Below, piece after piece: positions 33,020 through 45,796 of a stretch of DNA of 64,000 nucleotides. The translations under genes were made by a program, and so were the position numbers. The stretch comes from Bactrocera neohumeralis (Eukaryota; Arthropoda; Insecta; Diptera; Tephritidae), in the NCBI RefSeq assembly GCF_024586455.1, contig NW_026089623.1, positions 17,116,236 through 17,180,235 on the forward strand. Reading direction: 5' to 3'. The notes beneath the pieces were generated by a model that did no database searches, was not told the DNA's origin, and was given only the letters and a program-made list of their open reading frames with translations. Numbering within the stretch: position 1 is the stretch's first letter; the number at the start of each line of letters is the position of its first letter.

Positions 33020-35094
33020 AATGCGTTTTCTTAAAAAAATGTGGAAATTAATGGATCTGATGTATCGATAGCCCTATTAAATATGTCTAATAGGTTATTG
33101 GTGCGGTTGTTTCTACGAGCGTGATGTAATCTAACGGCTTTGTATATTTGATGTCGCGATTCAGCAGCTTATTCTCCAAAAAACCTCATGGGAAATGCAG
33201 TATTTTCTATTATTTCTCTTGAATGTATTAGTACTTTATGGACTGTAGAAGTCATTGGCAGCCAGGGATATAGCTCCTGAAAACGTTTTGCTGTTGGAAA
33301 GCAATATATTTCAAATTTGCTTGCATTGATTTCAAACTCGCAGGATAGACAAATCAAAATTATTTTGAAACGAAATATAAGGTCTTCGTCAACATCAGTT
33401 GTTTTAGAAAAAATAGTGTGTTCAGTAAAAGCTCGACGAGCAGTGTTCCCGTCATTTGTGGAACCGGAGCCTCCTACTCTGGGCATATCTACGCGAAATC
33501 CAAGCTTTTTCCAAAAATCGTTTTGAATGTCTACTTTTCTTTTTAAGACAGGTAACTTATCTTCTCCTCGTTTCTGCCACTTTTGTATTTTGCATTTATA
33601 GCCTAAATGTAATAGAAATTCAAAAAATCTAATCCAACAATAAAGGGGGCTAATTCCAAATTTTAAGGTTTCCTCTTTTGCATGAAATACTTCACTTTTG
33701 TAATCACACGTGTTCATAAAGTCCTTAGGTGTAGCACCACAAATGGAATAAGCCTGGTTTGATCTAGTCCTGGTTATAATATTTAAAACTTTTCTATCAA
33801 TTAGTGTTAAAAATAATTTAAAGGATACTTCCACAGATTTTCCATCACCAATTGATATTGTTAGGGTTTTCAAGGCATTAATCTCATTTTTTAATTCCAG
33901 GTGCTCCTTTAAAACCACTTCTTTTGTCTCTTTTATGTACTCCAGTTTAATGGGACGGCAAAATCTTACAGACTGCAGTGTGCGGTTGTTCCAAATTGGT
34001 TTACCCGATGAGAGCAGTAACCTTAAGAGAATGACTGTTGTAGCCAATAGAGAGCTATCGCTGCTATTTGACGAACCTGGCTCATTAAATGTTTGCTTAA
34101 ATTGAGCTTGACCAGTGCTACTATCAAATCCGTAGCTTAGTACCAATTCAGAGCTTACAAAATTTGTCTTCTCCGCTTCCATTACAGCTTTAAACACTTC
34201 TCTTTGCATATCAACAATTTTTTCAGCCGTATGTTGTAAAATATTTCGCAACGGAACTTTGGCTAGGGTCTCACTTGCTTCTATACCCTCAGGCCGACAT
34301 TTTAATTTTGCGGCTGTAATTTTGCTATAATGAGGATATATGTCGCTGTTCCTTTTTTTGCTTCCGTCGCGTATTGCATTATACTGCTCTTTTGAAAAAT
34401 TATGCTCAAGAAGGAAAGCTAAAGCCTCATCCGCTGAATAAGGAATTGGCTTTTTGGGATCCTCGTTAACAAATTTCCACATTTTTGATGGCCTTGTTGG
34501 ACTTTCCATGCTTTCTTTCAGGACTGCAGCCAGATCAGTATCACCTTGTGTACGAGCCGATGCTGCTGCTGCACGAACTAGAAGATTAGTATCAGCTTTT
34601 TCAGCTGATAGGTCTGCGTCTTCTTTTCTTTTTCCGAAATCTGATTTGGCGCTGAATGGCAGACGTAAACGTCCAACAGTGGTAGGTGGTGCTTTTTTAG
34701 AAATGTCATATAACACAAAATTTGTTTCAGTATTAAGCCACGCTTCATTTTGTTTTTTAAAGGTATTTATGTTTCTGTGAGCTTCTTTTTTGCATATTTT
34801 ACGCAAAAAAAAATGTAATGTTTGCGATATAAGTTTCTCAATTTCATCCGAAAGTATATTAACTTCAATTTTGCCAACTACATACATATTTTAAAACAGC
34901 ATCAAACTTTCCTTTTTTGTGCATTCTTTTCGCCATATATCAAACAAATCAGCTTTTTTTATGCAGAGGTTTCCTAAACAAAAATAGATAATACTCGTTA
35001 AACGCAAAGAATAGCAGTTTAAACAAAATGCAAATAACTCATTATTTATTACTTTATTTATATTATCAATTTGGAAGGGGTCAAATGGGGTCAA
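33020..35094 (-). pseudogene. Transib/RAG1-like DDE transposase, copy 1
   Basis: Main open frame 33169-34887 (572 codons). An in-frame upstream segment starts at the ATG on 35094, separated by one TAA. Likely catalytic residues are Asp-255 in LSYGFDSSTGQ and Asp-364 in TLIDRKVLNIITRT, followed by the SICGATPKDF zinc-site relic and GGSGSTNDGNTARRAF. Downstream of the stop, the same frame continues AAESRHQIYKAVRLHHAR, then NNLLDIFNRAIDTSDPLIST, the Glu-bearing block of the family. The TAA at 33169-33171 sits right beside it. Family assignment rests on recalled motifs. Confidence 0.65.
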
Positions 35095-35290
35095 AATTTT
35101 TAAAGGTTTACAGAAGTAAAAGTTTTAGATAAATTCAACAGTTTTAAGGTTATGTAGACTAATGAATTATTATCAAGTATAGCGACATACATATAAGCCA
35201 ATGTTAATTAAATACATATATTCTTACTTGTAGCTTTATTTCCCATTTTCCACTAATGAGTTATTATCAACACAATTCGATAAACACACT

Positions 35291-36579
35291 CTTAAAGATG
35301 ACCAACCACCACTGAACTTGCAATCACATTTGTTGAAAGACTTGCATCGATTGACTTTGACGCACACGTGTGTAAAGGTACTCTATATTTCTTCCATATT
35401 CCAAGCATAGCCAGGTCCTTCTGCACTTGGTCCTTCCAACGGAGTGGAGGTCTTCCTCTTCCTCTGCTTCCCCGGCGGGTACAGCGTCGAATACTTTCAG
35501 AGCTGGAGTGTTTTCGTCCATTCGGACAACATGACCTAGCCAGCGTAGCCGCTGTCTTTTAATTCGCTGAACTATGTCAATGTCGTCGTATATCTCGTAC
35601 AGCTCATCGTTCCATCGAATGCGATATTCGCCGTGGCCAACGCGCAAAGGACCATAAATCTTTCGCAGAACTTTTCTCTCGAAAACTCGCAACGTCGACT
35701 CATCAGTTGTTGACATCGTCCAAGCCTCTGCACCATATAGCAGGACGGGAATTATGAGCGACTTATAGAGTTTGGCTTTTGTTCGTCGAGAGAGGACTTT
35801 ACTTTTCAATTGCCTACTCAGTCCGAAGTAGCACCTGTTGGACCGGTTGCATCCTGCGTTGGATTTCCAGGCTGACATTGTTGGTGGTGTTAATACTGGT
35901 TCCTAAATAGACGAAATTATCTACAACTTCAAAGTTATGACTGTCAACAGTGACGTGAGTGCCAAGTCGCGAGTGCGACGACTGTTTGTTTGATGACAGG
36001 AGATATTTCGTCTTGCCCTCGTTCACTGCCAGACCCATTTATTTTGCTTCCTTGTTTAGTCTGGAGAAAGCAGAACTAACGGCGCGGGTGTTAAGGCCGA
36101 TGATATCAATATCATCAGCATACGCCAGCAGCTGTACACTCTTATAAAAGATGGTACCTTCTCTACTAAGTTCTGCAGCTCGAACTATTTTCTCCAGAAG
36201 CAGGTTGAAAAAGTCACACGATAGGGAATCGCCTTGTCTGAAACCTCGTTTGGTATCGAACGGCTCGGAGAGGTCTTTCCCGATTCTGACGGAGCTCTTT
36301 GTGGTGCTCAGCGTCAGTTTACACAGCCGTATTAGTTTTGCGGGGATATCAAATTCAGACATCGCGGCATAGAGGCAGTTCCTTTTCGTGCTGTCGAAAG
36401 CAGCTTTGAAATCGACGAAGAGGTGGTGTGTGTCGATTCTTTCCTTTCACGGGTCTTTTCCAAGATTTGGCGCATGGTGAATATCTGGTCGGTTGTTGAT
36501 TTTCCAGGTCTAAAGCCACACTGATAAGGTCCAATCAGCTTGTTGACGGTGGGCTTTAATCTTTCACACAATACGCTCG
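35291..36579 (-). pseudogene. RTE-type LINE RT 3' half, copy 1
   Basis: Minus-strand RT pieces: YQCGFRPGKSTTDQIFTMRQ, then LTLSTTKSSVRIGKDLSEPF, RQGDSLSCDFFN and the AYADDIDIIGLN box at about 36105-36140. After a nonsense codon (36039-36041) come MGLAVNEGKTKYLLSS, a frameshift near 35850, and the C-terminus AKLYKSLIIPVLLYGAEAW with RLRWLGHVVRMDE. A further frameshift at about 35480 distinguishes it from copy 2. It stops abruptly at 36579, the duplication junction. Confidence 0.85.
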
Positions 36580-36587
36580 CTGATAGA

Positions 36588-37797
36588 AGAAGGAAGCGTC
36601 GGAGAGCCAATAAATGATCAGTATACTGAGCTGAGTCAATTTAGCATTGTCCGTCTGTCTGTTTGTCCGTCTGTGAATATACGAACTAGTCCCTCAGTTT
36701 TTAAGATATCGTTTTGAATATTTGCAAACTTCATTTTCTCTTCAAGAAGCTGTTCATTTGCCGGAACTGTCGATATAGCTGCCATATAAACTGAACGATC
36801 GCAATCTAGTTCTGGTATGGAAAACTTTTGCATTTGACAATGTATCTTCACGAAATTTGGTATAGATTGTTTTCTAAGGCAACTATGTAATCTCCGAAGA
36901 AATTTTTCAGATCGGTTAACTACAGCATATAGCTGTCATATAAACTGAATGATCGGAATAAAATGCTTGCATGGGAAACTTCCTCATTTAACGATATATC
37001 TTCCCGAAGTTTGGTATGAGTTATTGTTTATAGAAATAATGTAATATTGAAAGAAATTGTTCAGATCGGCTCACTATAGCATATAGCTGCCATACAAACC
37101 GACCGATCGGAAACAAGGGTTTGTACGGAAAACTATCGCATTTGACGTGGTATCTTCACGGAATTTGACATGGATTACTGCTTAAGGTAATAACATAATC
37201 TCCGAAGAAATTGTTCAGATCGGTTAACTATAGCATATAGCTGCCATACAAACTGAACGATCGCAATCTAGTTCTGGTATGGATAACTTTTGCATTTGAC
37301 AATTTATCTTCACAAAATTTGGTATAGATTATTTTCTAAGGCAGCTATGTAATCTCCGAAGAAATTTTTCAGATCGGTTAACTACAGCATATAGCTGCCA
37401 TATAAACTGAATGATCGGAATCAAATGCTTGCATGGGAAACTTCCTCATTTGACGATATATCTTCACGAAATTTGGTATGAGTTATTGTTCATAGAAATA
37501 ATGTAATATGGCGAAGAAATTGTTCAGATCGGCTCACTATAGCATATAGCTGCCATACAAACCGAACGATCGGAATCAAGCGCTTGTATGGAAAACTTTT
37601 GCATTTGATGTGGTATCTGCACAAAATTTAATGGGTTACTGCTTAAGGTAATAATATAATCTCCGAAAAAATTGTTCACATGGGATTACTATAACGTTTA
37701 GCTTCCATACAAACTGAACACATAGTTACTAAAAGAAATGCACCTGTGAAGGGTATATTAGCTTCAGTGCAGCCGAAGTTAACGTTTTTTCTTGTTC
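36588..37797. repeat. 155-bp higher-order array, copy 2
   Basis: Same six-unit array as 31245-32443, again ending in a TTCAG/CCGAAG hairpin-like block at about 37764-37780. The first unit has a 26-bp segment not present in copy 1 (GTTCATTTGCCGGAACTGTC... at about 36751). Confidence 0.85.
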
Positions 37798-37837
37798 ATT
37801 TCACACTTCCGCAACACAATTCAAGCACTGCATTAAA

Positions 37838-37994
37838 ACTTGAACTCTCTTCTTCTTTACTGGCGTAGGCGCCATCTACGCGATTATAGCCGAGTTAACA
37901 AGAGCTCGCCAGTCGTTTCTTCTTTTCACCAATTGGAAGTTTTAAGAGCACCCAGGTCCTTCTCCACCTGGTCTTTCCAATGCACATTAGGTCA
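37838..37994 (-). mobile_element. RTE-type LINE 3' end fragment, copy 2
   Basis: Duplicate of 32484-32640, with the same KDQVEKDLGALK-type tail and GGCGCCTACGCC block. Confidence 0.65.
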
Positions 37995-38374
37995 AAAGAG
38001 CGTTGTTTCTGTGCAAAATTAATAACGATTACAAAATTATGCTATTCAAACCAAAACCTGTAAGGATTTCAGAAGCAGGAGTAACTGTATTATAAAATGT
38101 GGAAATTAACCCTCTAACGACCAAAATTTAAAATTACTCCTTTTGCAGCCATTAATGAAAACAATACCTTGTTTCATTTATTAATTTTATTTGTACTGAA
38201 ACAATTAATTAATCACATAAATCTAATTCATTATGTAAATTTAAATTAAAAAGTTCCTCCTAAGTTTCATTAATTTTATCATCTTGGTTGTTAAGTTGAA
38301 AATCTTCTATGGGTTCGCTGCAACATAATAGTTCAATGACTTCAGGAAGAAGTGTGATACGTTTCCTCTTTTGA

Positions 38375-40447
38375 ATGCGTTTTCTTAAAAAAATGTGGAA
38401 ATTAATGGATCTGATGTATCGATAGCCCTATTAAATATGTCTAATAGGTTATTGGTGCGGTTGTTTCTACGAGCGTGATGTAATCTAACGGCTTTGTATA
38501 TTTGATGTCGCGATTCAGCAGCTTATTCTCCAAAAACCTCATGGGAAATGCAGTATTTTCTATTATTTCTCTTGAATGTATTAGTACTTTATGGACTGTA
38601 GAAGTCATTGGCAGCCAGGGATATAGCTCCTGAAAACGTTTTGCTGTTGGAAAGCAATATATTTCAAATTTGCTTGCATTGATTTCAAACTCGCAGGATA
38701 GACAAATCAAAATTATTTTGAAACGAAATATAAGGTCTTCGTCAACATCAGTTGTTTTAGAAAAAATAGTGTGTTCAGTAAAAGCTCGACGAGCAGTGTT
38801 CCCGTCATTTGTGGAACCGGAGCCTCCTACTCTGGGCATATCTACGCGAAATCCAAGCTTTTTCCAAAAATCGTTTTGAATGTCTACTTTTCTTTTTAAG
38901 ACAGGTAACTTATCTTCTCCTCGTATCTGCCACTTTTGTATTTTGCATTTATAGCCTAAATGTAATAGAAATTCAAAAAATCTAATCCAACAATAAAGGG
39001 GGCTAATTCCAAATTTTAAGGTTTCCTCTTTTGCATGAAATACTTCACTTTTGTAATCACACGTGTTCATAAAGTCCTTAGGTGTAGCACCACAAATGGA
39101 ATAAGCCTGGTTTGATCTAGTCCTGGTTATAATATTTAAAACTTTTCTATCAATTAGTGTTAAAAATAATTTAAAGGATACTTCCACAGATTTTCCATCA
39201 CCAATTGATATTGTTAGGGTTTTCAAGGCATTAATCTCATTTTTTAATTCCAGGTGCTCCTTTAAAACCACTTCTTTTGTCTCTTTTATGTACTCCAGTT
39301 TAATGGGACGGCAAAATCTTACAGACTGCAGTGTGCGGTTGTTCCAAATTGGTTTACCCGATGAGAGCAGTAACCTTAAGAGAATGACTGTTGTAGCCAA
39401 TAGAGAGCTATCGCTGCTATTTGACGAACCTGGCTCATTAAATGTTTGCTTAAATTGAGCTTGACCAGTGCTACTATCAAATCCGTAGCTTAGTACCAAT
39501 TCAGAGCTTACAAAATTTGTCTTCTCCGCTTCCATTACAGCTTTAAACACTTCTCTTTGCATATCAACAATTTTTTCAGCCGTATGTTGTAAAATATTTC
39601 GCAACGGAACTTTGGCTAGGGTCTCACTTGCTTCTATACCCTCAGGCCGACATTTTAATTTTGCGGCTGTAATTTTGCTATAATGAGGATATATGTCGCT
39701 GTTCCTTTTTTTGCTTCCGTCGCGTATTGCATTATACTGCTCTTTTGAAAAATTATGCTCAAGAAGGAAAGCTAAAGCCTCATCCGCTGAATAAGGAATT
39801 GGCTTTTTGGGATCCTCGTTAACAAATTTCCACATTTTTGATGGCCTTGTTGGACTTTCCATGCTTTCTTTCAGGACTGCAGCCAGATCAGTATCACCTT
39901 GTGTACGAGCCGATGCTGCTGCTGCACGAACTAGAAGATTAGTATCAGCTTTTTCAGCTGATAGGTCTGCGTCTTCTTTTCCTTTTCCGAAATCTGATTT
40001 GGCGCTGAATGGCAGACGTAAACGTCCAACAGTGGTAGGTGGTGCTTTTTTAGAAATGTCATATAACACAAAATTTGTTTCAGTATTAAGCCACGCTTCA
40101 TTTTGTTTTTTAAAGGTATTTATGTTTCTGTGAGCTTCTTTTTTGCATATTTTACGCAAAAAAAAATGTAATGTTTGCGATATAAGTTTCTCAATTTCAT
40201 CCGAAAGTATATTAACTTCAATTTTGCCAACTACATACATATTTTAAAACAGCATCAAACTTTCCTTTTTTGTGCATTCTTTTCGCCATATATCAAACAA
40301 ATCAGCTTTTTTTATGCAGAGGTTTCCTAAACAAAAATAGATAATACTCGTTAAACGCAAAGAATAGCAGTTTAAACAAAATGCAAATAACTCATTATTT
40401 ATTACTTTATTTATATTATCAATTTGGAAGGGGTCAAATGGGGTCAA
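38375..40447 (-). pseudogene. Transib/RAG1-like DDE transposase, copy 2
   Basis: Nearly identical to the copy at 33020-35094. The open frame from 40240 is 599 codons, because a one-base deletion in the A-run at about 38533 moves it out of the conserved Glu block into unrelated codons (NKLLNRDIKYTKPLD). The true C-terminus (AAESRHQIYK...) lies in another frame. The upstream segment 40244-40447 is separated by the same TAA. Substitutions such as Lys to Ile in KIQKWQ.RGED distinguish the copies. Confidence 0.65.
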
Positions 40448-40644
40448 AATTTTTAAAGGTTTACAGAAGTAAAAGTTTTAGATAAATTCAACAGTTTTAA
40501 GGTTATGTAGACTAATGAATTATTATCAAGTATAGCGACATACATATAAGCCAATGTTAATTAAATACATATATTCTTACTTGTAGCTTTATTTCCCATT
40601 TTCCACTAATGAGTTATTATCAACACAATTCGATAAACACACTC

Positions 40645-43600
40645 TTAAAGATGACCAACCACCACTGAACTTGCAATCACATTTGTTGAAAGACTTGCAT
40701 CGATTGACTTTGACGCACACGTGTGTAAAGGTACTCTATATTTCTTCCATATTCCAAGCATAGCCAGGTCCTTCTGCACTTGGTCCTTCCAACGGAGTGG
40801 AGGTCTTCCTCTTCCTCTGCTTCCCCCGGCGGGTACAGCGTCGAATACTTTCAGAGCTGGAGTGTTTTCGTCCATTCGGACAACATGACCCAGCCAGCGT
40901 AGCCGCTGTCTTTTAATTCGCTGAACTATGTCAATGTCGTCGTATATCTCGTACAGCTCATCGTTCCATCGAATGCGATATTCGCCGTGGCCAACGCGCA
41001 AAGGACCATAAATCTTTCGCAGAACTTTTCTCTCGAAAACTCGCAACGTCGACTCATCAGTTGTTGACATCGTCCAAGCCTCTGCACCATATAGCAGGAC
41101 GGGAATTATGAGCGACTTATAGAGTTTGGCTTTTGTTCGTCGAGAGAGGACTTTACTTTTCAATTGCCTACTCAGTCCGAAGTAGCACCTGTTGGACCGG
41201 TTGCATCCTGCGTTGGATTTCCAGGCTGACATTGTTGGTGGTGTTAATACTGGTTCCTAAATAGACGAAATTATCTACAACTTCAAAGTTATGACTGTCA
41301 ACAGTGACGTGAGTGCCAAGTCGCGAGTGCGACGACTGTTTGTTTGATGACAGGAGATATTTCGTCTTGCCCTCGTTCACTGCCAGACCCATTTATTTTG
41401 CTTCCTTGTTTAGTCTGGAGAAAGCAGAACTAACGGCGCGGGTGTTAAGGCCGATGATATCAATATCATCAGCATACGCCAGCAGCTGTACACTCTTATA
41501 AAAGATGGTACCTTCTCTACTAAGTTCTGCAGCTCGAACTATTTTCTCCAGAAGCAGGTTGAAAAAGTCACACGATAGGGAATCGCCTTGTCTGAAACCT
41601 CGTTTGGTATCGAACGGCTCGGAGAGGTCTTTCCCGATTCTGACGGAGCTCTTTGTGGTGCTCAGCGTCAGTTTACACAGCCGTATTAGTTTTGCGGGGA
41701 TACCAAATTCAGACATCGCGGCATAGAGGCAGTTCCTTTTCGTGCTGTCGAAAGCAGCTTTGAAATCGACGAAGAGGTGGTGTGTGTCGATTCTCCTTTC
41801 ACGGGTCTTTTCCAAGATTTGGCGCATGGTGAATATCTGGTCGGTTGTTGATTTTCTAGGTCTAAAGCCACACTGATAAGGTCCAATCAGCTTGTTGACG
41901 GTGGGCCTTAATCTTTCACACAATACGCTCGATAGAACCTTATATGCGATGTTGAGGAGGCTAATCCCACGGTAGTTGGCGCAGATTGTGGGGTCTCCTT
42001 TTTTATGGATTGGGCATAGCACACTTAAATTCCAATCGTTGGACATGCTTTCGTCCGACCATATTTTACAAAGAAGCTGATGCATGCTCCTTATCAGTTC
42101 TTCGCCGCCGTGTTTGAATAGCTCGGCCGGCAATCCATCGGCCCCCGCCGCTTTGTTGTTCTTCAGGCGGGTAATTGCTATTCGAACTTCTTCATGGTCG
42201 GGCAATGGGACGTCTGCTCCATCGTCATCGATTGGGGAATCGGGTTCGCCTTCTCCTGGCGTTGTGCGTTCGCTGCCATTCAGCAGGCTGGAGAAGTGTT
42301 CCCTCCATAATTTAAGTATGCTCTGGGCATCGGTCACTAGATCACCTTTGGGGGTTCTACAAGAGTATGCTCCGGTCTTGAAACCTTCTGTAAGCCGCCT
42401 CATTTTTTCGTAGAATTTTCGAGCATTACTCCTGTCGGCCAGCTTATCAAGCTCTTCATACTCACGCATTTCGGCCTCTTTCTTTTTCTGTTTGCAGATG
42501 CGTCGCGCTTCCCTCTTCAATTCTCGGTATCTATCCCATCCCGCACGTATTGTGGTCGATCGTAACGTTGCGAGGTAGGCAGCCTGTTTTCTCTCCGCTG
42601 CGGCGCGGCACTCCTCGTCGTACCAGTTGTTCTTTTGCACTTTCCGAAAACCAATGGTTTCCGATGCAGCTGTACGTAAGGAGTTTGAAATGCCGTCCCA
42701 GAGTTCCCTTATACCGAGTTGTTGATGAGTGTTCTCAGAGAGCAGGAGTGCAAGTCGAGTAGAAAATCGTTCGGCAGTCTGTTGTGATTGCAGCTTTTCG
42801 ACGTCGAACCTTCCTTGTGTTTGTTGGCGTGCGTTTTTTGCTGCACAGAGGCGGTGCGAATCTTGGCTGCAACAAGATAGTGGTCCGAGTCGATATTAAG
42901 ACCTCGGAGCGCACGCACATCTAAAACACTGGAGACGTGTCTTCCGTCTATCACAACATGATCGATATGGTTGGTAGTTTTCGATCCGGAGACAGCCAGG
43001 TAGCTTGATGCATTTTTTTGTGCTGGAATCTAGTACTACAGAAAACCATATTTCGGGCCCCGGCGAAGTCGATCAGCCTCAACCCATTTGGGGATGTTTC
43101 CTCGAGGAGGCTGAATTTACCGACCGTAGTGCCAAAGATACCTTCTTTGCCCACCCTGGCGTTAAAGTCGCCAAGCACGATTTTGACATCGTGGCGGGGG
43201 CATCTCTCATAAGTGCGTTCCAAGCACTCATAAAAGGCATCTTTGGTCACATCGTCTTTCTTATCCGTCGGAGCGTGGGCGCATATCAGCGATATATTGA
43301 AGAACCTCGCTTTGATGCGGATTGTGGCTAGACGTTCATTCACCGGAGTGAATGATAGTACTCGGCGACGGAGTCTCTCTCCCACCACGAATCCCACACC
43401 AAACGCGCGCTCCTTTATATGGCCACTGTAGTAAATGTCACAAGGACCTACTCGTCGCTGTCCTTGTCCCGTCCATCGCATTTCTTGGACGGCGGTGATG
43501 TCAGCCTTTATTTTCACGAAGACATCAACCAGCTGGGCAGCGGCACCTTCCCAATTAAGGGACCGGACATTCCAAGTGCATGCCCTGATATCGTTGTCCT

Positions 43601-43709
43601 TATTTCGTTTGCCATGGTCGTCATCAAAAGTGGTGTTTCTCATCCGAGGCTGTTTGTCGTTTTTCATTGGGGTAGGCTTTTTACGTGGCGGGTCCCAAAC
43701 CCAGCGCAC
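40645..43709 (-). pseudogene. RTE-type LINE ORF2: endonuclease and RT
   Basis: Start region 43709 (MRWVWDPPRKKPT). The endonuclease shows ACTWNVRSLNWEG, VQEMRWTG, VLGDFNARVG and, after a frameshift at about 42951, NIDSDHYLVAAKIR. The RT frame 41393-42640 shows KNNKAAGADGLPAELFK, NYRGISLLNIAYKVLSS, LFVDFKAAFDS, RQGDSLSCDFFN and AYADDIDIIG. A nonsense codon at 41393-41395 and a frameshift near 41200 precede the C-terminal YKSLIIPVLLYGAEAW part. It is a nearly complete reading with four lesions. Confidence 0.88.
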
Positions 43710-44045
43710 AACCCTATGCAGGGGATGTTTCGCCTTCTCACTTTAGCTCACCTTCGAACGGATGTTCTTAGACTACCCAGAGGATACTTGGTCAAAGACC
43801 GGAAGTCGTGAGCTGCTTGAGTCATATGTAAAAGAATCGTTTCTGGCCACTCCCTAGTGAATGGCGATCAGAGAACTTTCCTCACTTGCGTGAACTTCTA
43901 CACATGACCCCATCCTCCATCTACTCTATATTTAGCACAAAAAAAAATCACGCGTCTTTGTTTTGGAGTATTGCCAATTAAAAAACAACAAAAGTAAAAC
44001 GGCACTTTGTTTCTTATCACTTTTGCACAGAAAAAACACTCATTT
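43710..44045. other. RTE 5' leader and unassigned sequence
   Basis: Upstream of the RTE frame on the minus strand. No further motifs are seen; 43710-43930 probably belongs to the RTE leader. Confidence 0.4.
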
Positions 44046-44049
44046 GACC

Positions 44050-44325
44050 TATTGTGCAACGGAGGGGAGGTCTTCTTCTTCCCCTGCTTGCCCCGGCGGG
44101 TATTGCGTATAATACTTTCACAGCTGGATTATTTTTGTTTACATGTGCGACATGACCTGTTTCTTAATTCGCTGAACTATGTCAGTGTAGGCGTATATCT
44201 ACAGCTCATCGTTCGATCAAATGCGATATTCGCTGTTGTTAATTCGAAAAGGATCGTAAATCGTTCGCAGAACCTTTCTCTCGAAAACTCGTAACGTCGA
44301 CTCATCAGATGTTGTCAAAAAAACT
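44050..44325 (-). mobile_element. RTE-type LINE 3' fragment, diverged
   Basis: Matches 35440-35720 (RTE C-terminal region: VFERK..R.IY, NSEYRI, the PAGASRG-type GGCGGGTATTGCG block) with many substitutions and a small deletion. It is an older insertion of the same group. Confidence 0.75.
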
Positions 44326-44574
44326 TGAACTTGGTTTATTAAAATCAAAAAATAACTCAAAAAAGGACATTTAGGTATGTTAAGTGAAATCGTGTTTGAA
44401 AGTGATAGAATAGGAATGAGTAAACAAAATTTAGTTTATTGTTACTTAATTAATTCAAAACGTCAATTGAAGTTCAAAGACGTTGGCTTGCGACTTGATG
44501 TTGAGGTTTTGAATTTAATATTTGTTGACGATAAGCCAATGCTTTGAATTTGAATGCTTTGTTTATTTCTTGGC

Positions 44575-44930
44575 AGCAGCTACCCTTGGGAGAAGTTATT
44601 GATGAAGATTACCTGCATTACCTGCTGTTGCAATTGAATTATTCATGTGTGTAAGCGCGGCTGTCTCTTGTGTGGTAAATAGCTGAGTAGCTCTTTGTTG
44701 GGCTGGAGTAGAACCGCAGTGAAGTAAACAGTGATGTTGTCGTGCACCAACCTCGCAAGATGAGCGACAATTGGCAACTTGATGTCCCTTTGATAGGCAC
44801 TTGATGCAAAGTCCAAATTTCTTTGCGTGATCGAAACGTTGAATGATGTTTAGTGATTTAAAACGTTCCCAAATAAAAACCTTATGGTTGCTATAGGAAC
44901 AGAATTGACACGATGTTCTAAAACAGAAAA
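44575..44930 (-). pseudogene. BEL/Pao gag zinc-cluster fragment
   Basis: The minus frame reads TSCQFCSYSNHKVFIWERFK, then QRFDHAKKFGLCIKCLSKGH, QVANCRSSCEV and RQHHCLLH. The CxxC...H...F then LCxxCLxxGHxxxxC then HHxLLH pattern is the BEL gag nucleic-acid-binding region. It continues open to a stop at about 44600. It belongs to a different subfamily from the 2.8-6.2 kb element. 44330-44570 and 44931-45150 show nothing else. Confidence 0.7.
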
Positions 44931-45151
44931 ACGGATTTACTCTTGGTTGCCTCCATGATTTCGGACTGGAGTATTTGTTAGCACCTTGAGTTGACGAAGT
45001 ACTAACATGAGTTTTATCCAGTGACCAAAAATACTGACAGTGTCTTTTTCAACCCGCGATGCAATCCTCTACGACGCACAAAGGATCATGAAAATTAGTA
45101 AAAATTCATGTTAAATATAATAAATATTTAATATAACAATATTCAAATCAA

Positions 45152-45740
45152 ACAAGTAAGGAAGGGCTAGGTTCGGGTGCAACCGACCATTTTATATTGA
45201 ATATATTTGAGTAGGGGGTAGTATCGACCAGATTTTATCTATTTTTGCTTAACCCACATACTACTAAGTTTTCTCACAATTGTATCGATTTTAGCCGCAA
45301 AGATACACTATTATGAATAAAACATATTCTGAAATTTTCATTGAGATGACTCAAATATTGGCGGATATATCCAGTATAAAGTGACCTAGAAATTCGAAAA
45401 TCTTTATATTAGGTATATGGGAACTCAGGGAAGTATAGACCCTATTCAACTCATTTTTGATACAAAAAAATACTATTGGCAGGAAAGGATTCTGTGTGAA
45501 TTTCAATTTCATATCTCACACATTGAACGATATTTTCGGTCAAAAGTCAACTATAGGTGCCGGGGTCCACATTTTCGGTACCTAGGGGCTTTAACAGTTT
45601 TGGTTGGACTTGAACAATTTTTGGTTAAGAGGTGGAATACTTCAGCGGAATTATTACCGCATAATTTTATTTCGTTATATTAATTATTTCTTTATTTGTG
45701 TACTGGAAAGTGAAAAAATCTATTGGAATTTAAAATTGTG
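45152..45740. repeat. Interspersed repeat, left part
   Basis: Begins AACAAGTAAGGAAGGGCTAG, then GTTCGGGTGCAACCGAC, a near-hairpin end. The body is AT-rich and non-coding. The family appears to continue after the mariner relic at 46584 (TATGGGAAGTACGCGTGATT). Confidence 0.55.
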
Positions 45741-45796
45741 TTATATTAGAAGTAGGGGTAGTTGTAGTATCTCGTCTATTTGTTATCGGCGCGAAA

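Larger units (their letters stand above)
31245..36579. repeat. 5.34 kb tandem duplication, unit 1
   Basis: Matches 36588-41931 head to tail with very few differences: a handful of substitutions, one indel in the first satellite unit, and single-base indels such as in the Transib A-run at 33178. It contains the repeat array, the RTE scrap, the Transib copy and the RTE 3' half. The junction 36580-36587 has a few filler bases. Confidence 0.9.
36588..41931. repeat. 5.34 kb tandem duplication, unit 2
   Basis: The RTE element continues beyond its right edge into 5' sequence, so this unit is in the original context and unit 1 is the duplicate. The near identity implies recent origin or an assembly duplication. 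Confidence 0.9.

Noticed and set aside
34454..34780. 108-codon plus-strand frame, repeated at 39807
   Set aside because: Antisense shadow of the Transib-like frame; its repetition only reflects the 5.34 kb duplication.
43005..43331. Plus-strand frames opposite the RTE endonuclease
   Set aside because: Shadow frames. The minus strand carries clear endonuclease motifs, and the plus translations have no recognisable features.
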